Assembly: GCF_003259845.1 (NCBI RefSeq)
Contig: NZ_QLMJ01000007.1
Span: 248,001 to 312,000, forward strand
Direction: 5' to 3'
DNA length: 64,000 bases
Origin: Actinoplanes lutulentus
GTDB taxonomy: Bacteria > Actinomycetota > Actinomycetes > Mycobacteriales > Micromonosporaceae
Below, piece by piece: positions 10,570-19,524 of the stretch (positions within the stretch are counted from its first letter, which is position 1; every line of letters starts with the position of its first letter). A model generated the notes under the pieces. It did not search any database and was not told where the DNA came from. It saw only the letters and a list, made by a program, of their open reading frames with translations. Made by a program: the position numbers and the translations under genes.

Positions 10570-11217
10570 TCAGCGGGTCGCCATGATCGCCGAGATCCCC
10601 TGGATCACGTTGCCGACCACCTTCGTCGGGGCGAACCTGCTGTCCACCCACTCACGACCGCGGTGCAGCCACACGCTCGGCAGCCCCATCGCGGCCGCGC
10701 CACCGATATCCGCTTCCGGGCTGTCGCCGACCACCCACGCTCCAGCGAGGCGCATCCGGACCCGCTGGGCGGCCAGCGCGAAGATTCTCGGGTTCGGCTT
10801 GCTGACCCCGCACTGCTCCGAAATCACCCAGTCGGCGACATAGCGGTCCAGACCGGTACGCCGAATGCGCGCCTCCTGCTGCTCAGCAGGACCGTTCGTG
10901 ACCACGACGGGGATCAGTCCCGCATCACCGGCGATCTCGAGTGCACAGCCCACCATCGGATCGAGACGCTCGAACGCCTGCGGGCCCACGTTGAGCTCGT
11001 CCACGAGATCGATGGACGGGATTCGTAGCTGGTAGCGGTCCCGGATCAGGTCGGCCAGGTCCCACCGGGAGGTCAATCCGTCGGCGTCCACGGAGACCAG
11101 CCAGTCCAGATCTTCCTGCGGCGCGGCTATCTCGTCGATGAAGCCTTTAGCCCACAGACGGAAGGCACCGCCGCGATCAAGCAGGGTGTCGTCCAGAGCG
11201 AGGAAGACTAGAGGCAC
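10570..11217 (-). CDS. HAD-superfamily protein lacking the nucleophile Asp
   Basis: This 215-residue protein has the fold markers of a haloacid-dehalogenase phosphatase: motif II VVVTNG, motif III Lys in SKPNPRIF, motif IV GDSPEADI. Motif I reads FLALDDTLLD, where the family has DxDDT, so residue 7 is Ala (codon GCT) instead of the nucleophile. Asp9, the general acid, is present. A normal phosphoaspartyl reaction should not be possible. A binding or regulatory role, or loss of activity, is inferred. The GTG start at 11217 has TAAGGT ending 6 bases upstream (11224-11229), suggesting leaderless transcription. Confidence 0.88.
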   Translation of the reverse strand: MPLVFLALDDTLLDRGGAFRLWAKGFIDEIAAPQEDLDWLVSVDADGLTSRWDLADLIRDRYQLRIPSIDLVDELNVGPQAFERLDPMVGCALEIAGDAGLIPVVVTNGPAEQQEARIRRTGLDRYVADWVISEQCGVSKPNPRIFALAAQRVRMRLAGAWVVGDSPEADIGGAAAMGLPSVWLHRGREWVDSRFAPTKVVGNVIQGISAIMATR

Positions 11218-11322
11218 CCGGGCACCTTACGTGAGGCGTCGCCAAACCTGACAGTCCAGGAGTGTTAACAAAAGCCCGGAATTCGCATCATCCGATCGAG
11301 CGATGGCGCCCCGTTTAAAAAG

Positions 11323-11365
11323 CCGTACGTACGGATTGCAAGACCTGACCGCCCCGTGACACGAT
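11323..11365 (+). promoter_or_regulatory. acnR promoter with candidate AcnR operator
   Basis: A perfect 12-bp palindrome, CCGTACGTACGG (11323-11334), runs into ATTGCA. The segment 11327-11340 matches the acnA promoter segment 4253-4266 in 12 of 14 bases. It overlaps a -35-like TTGCAA (11336-11341); a -10-like CACGAT (11360-11365) follows after 18 bases and ends 6 bases before the GTG. Negative autoregulation is inferred. Confidence 0.55.
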
Positions 11366-11371
11366 CAGCGC

Positions 11372-11950
11372 GTGCCCCGGGTTAGTCAGGACCAGCTAGA
11401 CGCGCGCCGCCACGAGATCCTCACGGCGGCTCGCGCGTGTTTCGCGAGGTTCGGCTATGAGGGCGCCACGGTCCGCCGCCTCGAGGAGGCCACGGGCATG
11501 TCCCGTGGTGCGATTTTCCACCATTTTCGTGACAAGGAGTCGCTGTTCCTCGCGGTCGCCGAGGACGACGCGGCCACGATGGTGGAGACGGTCACCCGCA
11601 ACGGTCTCGTCCAGGTGATGCGTGACCTGCTGGCACGGGCCGGCGGCAGCGAGGGCGACACGGCCGGCTGGCTCGGCACCCAGCTGGAGGTGGCACACCG
11701 GCTGCGCACCGATCCCGCGTTCGCGAAACGCTGGGCGGAGCGCTCGGCCGCGATCGCCGACGCCACCCGGGAGCGCCTGGAGCGCCAGCGTGACGCCGGC
11801 GTGCTGCGCCAGGACGTGCCGGTCGAGGTGCTCACCCAGTTCCTGGAGCTGGCGTACGACGGACTGGTCCTGCACCTGGCGACCGGCCGCCCACCGGGCG
11901 AGCTGGCCCGCGTCCTGGACGTTGTCGAAGAGGCCGTCCGCCGCCACTGA
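11372..11950 (+). CDS. acnR: TetR-family repressor of aconitase
   Basis: This is a 192-residue TetR-type regulator. The N-terminal helix-turn-helix region reads FARFGYEGATVRRLEEATG then SRGAIFHHFRDKESLFLAVA, which closely follows Corynebacterium AcnR as I remember it, including the C-terminal ligand domain (LRTDPAF, DVPVEVLTQFLE, LDGL-like segment). In C. glutamicum AcnR represses acn and senses citrate. Here acnA is about 4.2 kb away, yet the promoters share a 14-bp sequence. No ribosome-binding site precedes the GTG at 11372 and the predicted -10 ends 6 bases upstream, so translation is probably leaderless. Confidence 0.92.
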   Translation: MPRVSQDQLDARRHEILTAARACFARFGYEGATVRRLEEATGMSRGAIFHHFRDKESLFLAVAEDDAATMVETVTRNGLVQVMRDLLARAGGSEGDTAGWLGTQLEVAHRLRTDPAFAKRWAERSAAIADATRERLERQRDAGVLRQDVPVEVLTQFLELAYDGLVLHLATGRPPGELARVLDVVEEAVRRH

Positions 11951-11956
11951 GGCACT

Positions 11957-12670
11957 ATGGACCGGGTGCAGAACGCGATGTTGCTGGCCGTCACACCCGG
12001 GCTGCGGTGGCTGACGGCACGCTTCGCCGTCGAACCCGGCGCCCCGGTTCGCACCCGCTGCGGCGGCTGCGGCACACCACTGGCCGGACGCTTGTTTTCG
12101 CCGAGCGGCCGATGCGGTGACTGCGGTGTCATGATCGGCGCTCCGCCGTACCTTCTGGAGCTCGTCACCGTGACCGGCGCCGTGCTGGCGGTCCTCGCCG
12201 CGCCGTCGGTTCCGATCGCCCTCGCCGCACTCTGGTGGGTGGCCTGCGCCGTGCCGCTGCTCTTCATCGACCTGCGGGTCCACCGGCTGCCCGACCCACT
12301 CACCGGCGCCGCTCTGGCCGGCGTGCTGCTGATGGAGGCGGTCGCCGCGGTGACCACCGGACCGCCGGCCGCGCTGGGCCGGGCGTTGCTGTGCGCTCTG
12401 GCGTACGGCGCGTTGCTGCTCGTACCGGCCCTGATCCTGGGTCCGCGTGGTCTCGGCCTCGGCGATGTGAAGCTGTTCGTGTCGATTGCCGCGCTTTTCG
12501 GCTGGTGGGGCTGGAGCACCGTGTTCACGGTGCTGTTCCTGGCCTTCCTCGCCAGCGGCGTCGTGGCGGCCGGACTGCTGGTCACCCGCCGGGCGCGGCG
12601 AGGCACGCACATCGCGATGGGCCCGTACCTGGTAGGCGCGGCCTTCACGATGCTGGCCCTGCTCGCCTGA
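11957..12670 (+). CDS. Prepilin peptidase, A24 family
   Basis: This is a polytopic membrane aspartyl protease of 237 residues that would cleave prepilin-type leader peptides. The two catalytic aspartates can be placed at Asp105 (FIDLRVHRLPD) and Asp170 (GLGDVKL). Two CxxC pairs (CGGCG and CGDCG, about residues 35-56) form the zinc-ribbon-like cytoplasmic loop seen in PilD-type enzymes. About seven hydrophobic segments follow. It starts 7 bases after acnR and is likely co-transcribed with it. No pilin genes are in the window, so the substrate lies elsewhere. Confidence 0.92.
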   Translation: MDRVQNAMLLAVTPGLRWLTARFAVEPGAPVRTRCGGCGTPLAGRLFSPSGRCGDCGVMIGAPPYLLELVTVTGAVLAVLAAPSVPIALAALWWVACAVPLLFIDLRVHRLPDPLTGAALAGVLLMEAVAAVTTGPPAALGRALLCALAYGALLLVPALILGPRGLGLGDVKLFVSIAALFGWWGWSTVFTVLFLAFLASGVVAAGLLVTRRARRGTHIAMGPYLVGAAFTMLALLA

Positions 12671-12694
12671 CCCGGGAGTGGCAGGATCCAGGGC

Positions 12695-13456
12695 ATGGAT
12701 CTCGGGTTGGCTGATCGCGTCTTTATCCTCACCGGCGCCTCGCGCGGTCTCGGCTTCGCCACCGCGCAGGCGCTCGTCGACGACGGCGCCCGGGTGGTGA
12801 TCTCGTCGCGCTCGGCGGAGCAGGTCGCCGGCGCGGTGGCCGATCTCGGCGGGCCGCAGCACGCCGCCGGGGTGGCCGCCGACCTCAGCGACCCGGGTAC
12901 GCCCCGCGAGCTCGTCGACACCGCCCTCGAAAAGTTCGGGCGGCTCGACGGCGCCCTCGTCTCGGTCGGCGGGCCGGCGCCGGGCACGGCCGCGAGCATG
13001 ACCGACGATCAGTGGCGGCAAGCGTTCGACACGGTCTTCCTGGGTTCGGTCCGGGCGGCCCGGACGTTCGCGTCGTCGCTGCCCGAGGGCGGTGCGGTCG
13101 GTCTGGTGCTCTCCACCTCGGTGAAGACGCCGCTCGCCGGGCTCGGGCTCTCCAACGGGCTGCGGCCGGGCCTCGCCATGGTCGCGAAGGACATGGCCGA
13201 CGAGTTCGGCCCGCGCGGCGTCCGGGTGCTCAGCATTCTGCCGGGCCGCTTCATGACCGACCGCAGCCGCGAGCTGTTCGAGGCCTCCGACGACCCGGCG
13301 ACCGCGACGGCAACGGTGGCCGGCGCGATCCCGCTGCGCCGCATCGGCGAGCCGCCGGAATACGGCCGCGTCGCCGCGTTCCTGCTCTCCCCCGCCGCGA
13401 GCTACGTGACCGGAACGGCGGTCACCGTCGACGGCGGCTCCATGCGCACCCTGTGA
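12695..13456 (+). CDS. SDR-fold oxidoreductase with atypical active site
   Basis: This 253-residue short-chain dehydrogenase/reductase-fold protein has a normal NAD(P) site (TGASRGLG), the C-terminal VTGTAVTVDGG segment and a catalytic-type Ser near residue 140. The expected YxxxK is missing: the aligned positions read Ser153-N-G-L-Arg157. A group of FabG-like proteins with an SNxxR motif exists as I recall, so this may be a subfamily trait. Substrate is unknown. CAGGAT (12682-12687) ends 7 bases before the ATG, suggesting leaderless transcription. The stop overlaps the start of the DNA glycosylase gene. Confidence 0.88.
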   Translation: MDLGLADRVFILTGASRGLGFATAQALVDDGARVVISSRSAEQVAGAVADLGGPQHAAGVAADLSDPGTPRELVDTALEKFGRLDGALVSVGGPAPGTAASMTDDQWRQAFDTVFLGSVRAARTFASSLPEGGAVGLVLSTSVKTPLAGLGLSNGLRPGLAMVAKDMADEFGPRGVRVLSILPGRFMTDRSRELFEASDDPATATATVAGAIPLRRIGEPPEYGRVAAFLLSPAASYVTGTAVTVDGGSMRTL

Positions 13457-14010
13457 CGCCGTCCGGTTTTGCCAAGCCGTCCGCCTCAGAGGTTGCCGCC
13501 GCAGCCGGGCGGACCATTCCCGATCTCGTCGGGCCGCACCTGCGCGTGCTCTTCTCCGGGATCAACCCGAGCCTGTACTCGGCGGCGACCGGCCACCATT
13601 TCGCCCGCCCCGGCAACCGTTTCTGGCCCGCCCTGCACGGCGCCGGCTTCACCGACCGGCTCCTGCACCCCTCCGAACAGCACCTGCTGCCATCGCTGGG
13701 CCTCGGGATCACCAACGTCGTCGCGCGGGCCACGGCCCGCGCCGACGAACTCTCGCCGGTCGAGCTGATCGCGGGCGGCCAGCTCCTGACCCATTTGGTA
13801 CGCGTAACCGAACCGGCCCACGTGGCAATCCTGGGCGTGACCGCGTACCGCACCGCGTTCGGCAAACCGAAGGCCCGGCTGGGCCCCCAGTCCGACACGA
13901 TCGGCGGGACCCCGGTCTGGGTGCTCCCCAACCCGAGTGGCCTCAACGCCCATTTCCAACTCCCGGCCCTGATCGACGAGTTCCACCGCCTGCGCGAAGC
14001 GACGAACTGA
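13453..14010 (+). CDS. mug: Mismatch-specific uracil/thymine DNA glycosylase
   Basis: This 185-residue glycosylase removes uracil or thymine from G mismatches in base-excision repair. The family motifs are visible: FSGINPSLYSAATGHHFARP followed by GNRFW near residues 34-60, GITNVVARAT, and NPSGLNAHF near the C-terminus that inserts into DNA. The Asn of GINP is the catalytic residue in Mug. The GTG at 13453 overlaps the preceding stop codon by 4 bases (GTGA), showing translational coupling to the SDR gene. Length is normal for the family. Confidence 0.93.
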   Translation: MTPSGFAKPSASEVAAAAGRTIPDLVGPHLRVLFSGINPSLYSAATGHHFARPGNRFWPALHGAGFTDRLLHPSEQHLLPSLGLGITNVVARATARADELSPVELIAGGQLLTHLVRVTEPAHVAILGVTAYRTAFGKPKARLGPQSDTIGGTPVWVLPNPSGLNAHFQLPALIDEFHRLREATN

Positions 14011-14021
14011 GGCCGGGCGAT

Positions 14022-14255
14022 TCAGCCGGTTTCGTGCGGGGGCTCGGTGAGGTCGTCGCCGGGACGGGGTGGCAGGACCCGCTGCTCGTGGACCGCGGTC
14101 TCGCGGCGGAACCGGTCGGCCGACGGGTGCCACATCTCGTCGATCGGGCCCATCACGCCGCCGCCGATGCCCTTGCCGCGGGCCCAGCCGGCGAACCGCC
14201 AGAAGCCGTAGAGCAGCACCGCGACGACCACGAGGGTGATCAGCAGACCGGTCAT
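14022..14255 (-). CDS. Small single-pass membrane protein
   Basis: This 77-residue protein has one hydrophobic segment at the N-terminus (TGLLITLVVVAVLLYGFWRF) followed by a charged cytoplasmic-type tail ending in RPGDDLTEPPHE. I do not recognise a family. The ATG at 14255 overlaps the stop of the upstream ABC exporter gene by 4 bases, so it is translated in the same operon and may associate with that transporter; this is inference from position only. Confidence 0.7.
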   Translation of the reverse strand: MTGLLITLVVVAVLLYGFWRFAGWARGKGIGGGVMGPIDEMWHPSADRFRRETAVHEQRVLPPRPGDDLTEPPHETG

Positions 14256-16138
14256 GGGCCGACCCGGATCGGTGAGTCCGTGGTGAACTGGGTTCGGTAG
14301 AGGTCGGCGTAGAGCCCGCCCGCCGACATCAGCTCGGTGTGCCGGCCGCGCTCCACGATGCGGCCGTGGTCGAGGACCAGGATCTCGTCAGCGTCCCGGA
14401 TCGTCGACAGCCGGTGGGCGATGACCACCGCGGTCCGCCCCCGCAGCGCCTCGGCGAGTGCTCGCTGCACGGCGGCCTCCGACTCGCTGTCGAGGTGCGC
14501 GGTGGCCTCGTCGAGCACCACGATCGACGGCTGTTTCAGCAGGATACGGGCGATGGCGATGCGCTGTTTCTCGCCGCCGGAGAACCGGTAGCCACGCTCG
14601 CCGACGACCGTGTCCAGCCCGTCGGGCAGGGCGCGGACCAGGTCACCGACCTGGGCGCCGTCGAGGGCGGCCCACATCTGCTCGTCAGTGGACTCGGGTG
14701 ACGCGTACCGAAGGTTTTCGGCGATCGTCTCGTGGAAGAGGTGCGAGTCCTGGGTGACCACCCCGATCGTGTCGCGTAGCGACGCGAGGGTGGTGTCGCG
14801 CACGTCGACGCCGCCGATCAGGACCGCGCCGCCGCTGACGTCGTAGACCCGGGAGAGCAGCATCGACGTGGTGGATTTGCCGGCGCCCGACGGGCCGACC
14901 AGGGCGACCATCCGGCCCGGCTCGACGGTGAAGTCGACGCCGTCGAGGACCAGTTCGTTTTCCCGCTGGTCGAGGCTGGCGACGTCCTCCAGGGTGGCGA
15001 GGGAGACCTGGTCGGCGCTCGGATATCGGAACTGGACGCCGCGGAACTCGATGCGCCCGGCACCGGCCGGGATCGGTGCGGCATCCGGTTTCTCGGTGAT
15101 GCCGGGATCGAGGTCGAGCACCTCGAAGACCCTGTCGAACGAGACGAGCGCGCTCATCACGTCGACCCGGACGTTGCTGAGGGCGGTGAGCGGGCCGTAG
15201 AGCCGGGTGAGCAGCAGCGCCAGGGTGACGACGGTGCCGGCCGAGACCTGCCCCCGCACGGCGAGCCAGCCGCCCAGCCCATATGTCAGGGCCTGGGCGA
15301 GCGACGCGACCAGCAGCATCGCCACGAAGAAGGTCCGGCCGTACATCGCCTGCTGGATGCCGATGTCTCGTACCCTCTCGGCGCGGTCACCGAACCGCGC
15401 GGCCTCCGCGTCGGGGCGACCGAAGAGCTTGACGAGCAGCGCGCCGGAGACGTTGAAGCGCTCGGTCATCGTCGCGTTCATCTTGGCGTCGAGGTTGTAC
15501 GACTCGCGGGTGATCTCGGCGAGCCGTTTGCCGACCCGCCGCGCCGGGATGATGAAGACCGGCAGCAGCACCAGCGACAACACGGTGATCTGCCAGGACA
15601 GGGTGAACATCACGGCCGCCGTCAGCACCAGCTGGATGACGTTGCTCAGCACCCCGGACAGGGTCGACGTGAACGCCCGCTGCGCGCCCACCACGTCGTT
15701 GTTGAGCCGGCTCACCAGGGCGCCGGTCTGCGTACGCGTGAAGAACTGCAACGGCATCCGCTGCACATGGTCGAAGACCCGGGTCCGCAGGGTGAGGATG
15801 ATCCCCTCGCCGATGCGCGACGAGTACCACCTCTGCGCCAGCGACAGCAGCGCGTCGGCGACCGCGAGCCCCGCGATGAGCAACGCGAGCCGCACCACAG
15901 TGCCGCCCGCCTCGGACCCGCCGCCGGTGATCGCGTTGATGACGTGGCCGGCGAGCAGCGGCGTGGCGACGCCGATGCCGGCCGCGATCACGACGGTCAC
16001 CAGGAAGATCGTGATGTCGCGCCGATAGGGCTGGGCGAATGTCAGGATCCGGCGCGCGGTGCCGGGTGTGACCTGGTGACGGTTCACCTGGTCGGAGTTC
16101 TGGATCGAGCGCAGCACGGTCCAACTGGGCATGGACAT
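14252..16138 (-). CDS. ABC transporter, fused permease and ATPase
   Basis: This 628-residue half-exporter would work as a dimer. An N-terminal six-helix domain (about residues 35-330) begins after AQPYRRD; the ATPase domain has Walker A GPSGAGKST, signature RFSGGEKQR, Walker B IVVLDEATAHLD and switch AHRLST. This is the multidrug/lipid exporter type (MsbA/LmrA-like); the cargo is unknown. The start ATG 16138 is supported by GGAGGTG with 4 bases spacing. A small membrane-protein gene follows with a 4-base overlap. Confidence 0.95.
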   Translation of the reverse strand: MSMPSWTVLRSIQNSDQVNRHQVTPGTARRILTFAQPYRRDITIFLVTVVIAAGIGVATPLLAGHVINAITGGGSEAGGTVVRLALLIAGLAVADALLSLAQRWYSSRIGEGIILTLRTRVFDHVQRMPLQFFTRTQTGALVSRLNNDVVGAQRAFTSTLSGVLSNVIQLVLTAAVMFTLSWQITVLSLVLLPVFIIPARRVGKRLAEITRESYNLDAKMNATMTERFNVSGALLVKLFGRPDAEAARFGDRAERVRDIGIQQAMYGRTFFVAMLLVASLAQALTYGLGGWLAVRGQVSAGTVVTLALLLTRLYGPLTALSNVRVDVMSALVSFDRVFEVLDLDPGITEKPDAAPIPAGAGRIEFRGVQFRYPSADQVSLATLEDVASLDQRENELVLDGVDFTVEPGRMVALVGPSGAGKSTTSMLLSRVYDVSGGAVLIGGVDVRDTTLASLRDTIGVVTQDSHLFHETIAENLRYASPESTDEQMWAALDGAQVGDLVRALPDGLDTVVGERGYRFSGGEKQRIAIARILLKQPSIVVLDEATAHLDSESEAAVQRALAEALRGRTAVVIAHRLSTIRDADEILVLDHGRIVERGRHTELMSAGGLYADLYRTQFTTDSPIRVGP

Positions 16139-16226
16139 GCGTCACCTCCCGGGGCGTCGCTCGACGAGACAGCAGGAGCCTGCCACGTGGGTACGACAAC
16201 CCGGGAGGTAAGGACGCTATTCCGCG

Positions 16227-17015
16227 TTACTCCCCAGACCCGAGAAGGTCGCTGAGGCGCCGCGTCTGGGCCTCGCGCTCCGCTCGGTCCTGCTCCGCGT
16301 ACGACCTCTGGGGTGCACCCGCGAGCAGGGCTTTGATCTCGGTGACCGCGCCGGTGTCGGCAGCGAGCACCGCTGCGGCGAGGTCGGACACCGCGCCGTC
16401 CAGCTCGGCCCTGGGCACCACCGCGGTGGCCAGGCCGATCCGGTCCGCCTCGTCCGCCGAGATCCGGCGGCCGGTGACGCAGATCTCCAGCGCCCGGGAC
16501 GGACCGACCAGCTCGGTGAGCCGTTTGGTTCCGCCCAGATCGGGCACCAGGCCGAGAGTCACCTCGGCCATCGAGAACTTCGCGTCGTCGGCGAGAACAC
16601 GCATGTCGCAGTTCAGTGCCAACTGGAAGCCGGCGCCGATCGCGTGTCCTTGTACGGCTGCGATAGTCACAATGGACGGGTTGCGCAACCACGTGAACGC
16701 GGTCTGGAAGCCGGCAATCCGATCGGCACACTCGGTGGCGGACAACTGTGCCAGCGTGGCCAGTGAAGAATGTCCGTCACCGCGTGCCACCGACAGATCC
16801 AGGCCCGCCGAAAAAGCGCGCCCTTCGGCTTGCACAATGACGACGCGTACGTCGCCCGGTAATTTCCTCGAAATGTTGCCGAGCTCCGTCCACATGGACG
16901 GAGTCTGGGCATTGAGAACGTCGGGCCGGCACAACGTCACCGTCGCAACCGGCCCGTCCTGTTCGTAACGAACGCCTACCTCGTCGGTCGCCGGCGCGGC
17001 GTTGCCAGTCGTCAC
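16227..17015 (-). CDS. Enoyl-CoA hydratase/isomerase family protein
   Basis: This 262-residue crotonase-fold protein has the first oxyanion motif AFSAGLDLS and the second HAIGAGFQLALNCD. The first of the two hydratase glutamates is replaced by Gln131 (GAGFQL where hydratases have GGCEL). The second, Glu151 in SMAEVTLG, is kept. That pattern fits an isomerase or another crotonase activity better than a classical hydratase. In memory, M. tuberculosis echA12 has the same neighbours. Its ATG overlaps the stop of the small HTH gene by 4 bases. Confidence 0.9.
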   Translation of the reverse strand: MTTGNAAPATDEVGVRYEQDGPVATVTLCRPDVLNAQTPSMWTELGNISRKLPGDVRVVIVQAEGRAFSAGLDLSVARGDGHSSLATLAQLSATECADRIAGFQTAFTWLRNPSIVTIAAVQGHAIGAGFQLALNCDMRVLADDAKFSMAEVTLGLVPDLGGTKRLTELVGPSRALEICVTGRRISADEADRIGLATAVVPRAELDGAVSDLAAAVLAADTGAVTEIKALLAGAPQRSYAEQDRAEREAQTRRLSDLLGSGE

Positions 17016-17239
17016 GCCTTCTTACGGCGGCGGGCGCCGCCACGCTGGCGCAACTGAACTCCTGATTCGGTGAGCACGCGGTGCACGAATCCGTAGGACC
17101 TACCGGTGGAAGCGGCCAGCGCTCGGATGCTCTCACCCGAGGTGTATCGCTTCACCAGGTCTTTGGCGAGCGACTGCCGCTCGCTACCGACGATTCGACG
17201 ACCCTTCTCAGTACTGGTAGCTGTGCCAGTGGCTGCCAT
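17012..17239 (-). CDS. Small helix-turn-helix protein
   Basis: This 75-residue basic protein has a helix-turn-helix, LVKRYTSGESIRALAASTG then RSYGFVHRVLTESG, and ends in an Arg/Lys-rich tail (RQRGGARRRKK). It matches a conserved actinobacterial family; the Rv1473A-type protein sits in the same neighbourhood in mycobacteria as I recall. It is probably a DNA-binding regulator, target unknown. GAGGA lies 6 bases before the ATG. It is the first gene of a two-gene operon with the crotonase gene and has a long upstream gap. Confidence 0.85.
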   Translation of the reverse strand: MAATGTATSTEKGRRIVGSERQSLAKDLVKRYTSGESIRALAASTGRSYGFVHRVLTESGVQLRQRGGARRRKKA

Positions 17240-17716
17240 CTTGAATCCTCACGTCGCAGACAGTGCGGTCAGATACGGTCTCACCTATTACACCGTCTCC
17301 AACGATCATGCGCCAGGTATCTAGCGCTCGCGAACGTGCCCATTTGTTACTGTCAGGAACTTGACGGTTACCACGGGCATCAATGTCAGACAGTTTGCCG
17401 GCAGCATCTCGCGAGGCAATTCAGGTCCGCGTGCGATCGTCGAGCACTCTCGTCAAGACCATCGATCACCTGCAAAAACACTCGATCGAGACGACCCGCA
17501 GGTGGGAGCCTTGACCGCTCCGGAGAGTGGTGTGATCGCTCCGAGGGGTGACGATCGAACGGGTTCGACACGACATCGGACGCGCCCGACCTGTTCACAA
17601 ACGCCCGAACATCGCACTGTCTGTGTGGGCACCAGTTGACAACTGACGATGCGGTTGATCCCCGGATTTCGCTGCAAGAGAACGTTTACCCGGGCGCCGA
17701 GGCGCCCGGGTAGGTC
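17240..17716. other. 477-bp gap with nested inverted repeats
   Basis: No credible gene is seen. The gap contains the upstream region of the small HTH gene and, at 17452-17515, nested inverted repeats: GTCAAG/CTTGAC outside (17452-17457 with 17510-17515) and CACCTGC/GCAGGTG inside (17467-17473 with 17498-17504) around a TCGATCGA palindrome. This could be a structured RNA or operator; nothing more can be said. The terminator of the ABC-F gene closes the gap. Confidence 0.5.
17688..17711 (-). terminator. Hairpin downstream of ABC-F gene
   Basis: ACCCGGGCGC and GCGCCCGGGT form a perfect 10-bp stem with a 4-base loop, 6 bases after the ABC-F stop. No T tract follows, as is common in actinobacteria. 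Confidence 0.7.
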
Positions 17717-19321
<1,605 letters not shown>

Positions 19322-19357
19322 TATGCTTCTCGCTCTCGGGTGATCGGGCTGACTCAG

Positions 19358-19398
19358 GGCGCAATAAAGCGCCGGCCATCCTCCTGGACGGTCGGCGC
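19358..19398 (-). promoter_or_regulatory. Candidate attenuator in ABC-F leader
   Basis: Two hairpins share the segment GCGCC at 19369-19373 and so exclude each other: GGCGC/GCGCC (19358-19373) and GCGCCGGCC/GGTCGGCGC (19369-19377 with 19390-19398). On the minus strand a short frame starts at ATG 19377-19379, directly behind AGGAGG, and runs past the ABC-F start in another frame. This is the layout of translational attenuators before ABC-F resistance genes, but it is prediction only. Confidence 0.3.
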
Positions 19399-19524
19399 GG
19401 GGCAGGTCAGCCTTCGCAGAGCAGCACGCGGCCATACTACTCGGCTGCCACGTCCAGCTCCCACTCGATTAGTTCACAAGATCATCGGGTACACCGCGGG
19501 CAACCGTGGCGAAGGCAGGACGAC

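Noticed and set aside
13796-13811. TTTGGTACGCGTAACCG inside mug, shared with the right inverted-repeat arm
   Set aside because: It is in-frame coding sequence for conserved residues in mug and the shared stretch is short; probably chance plus preference for GTACGC-type words.
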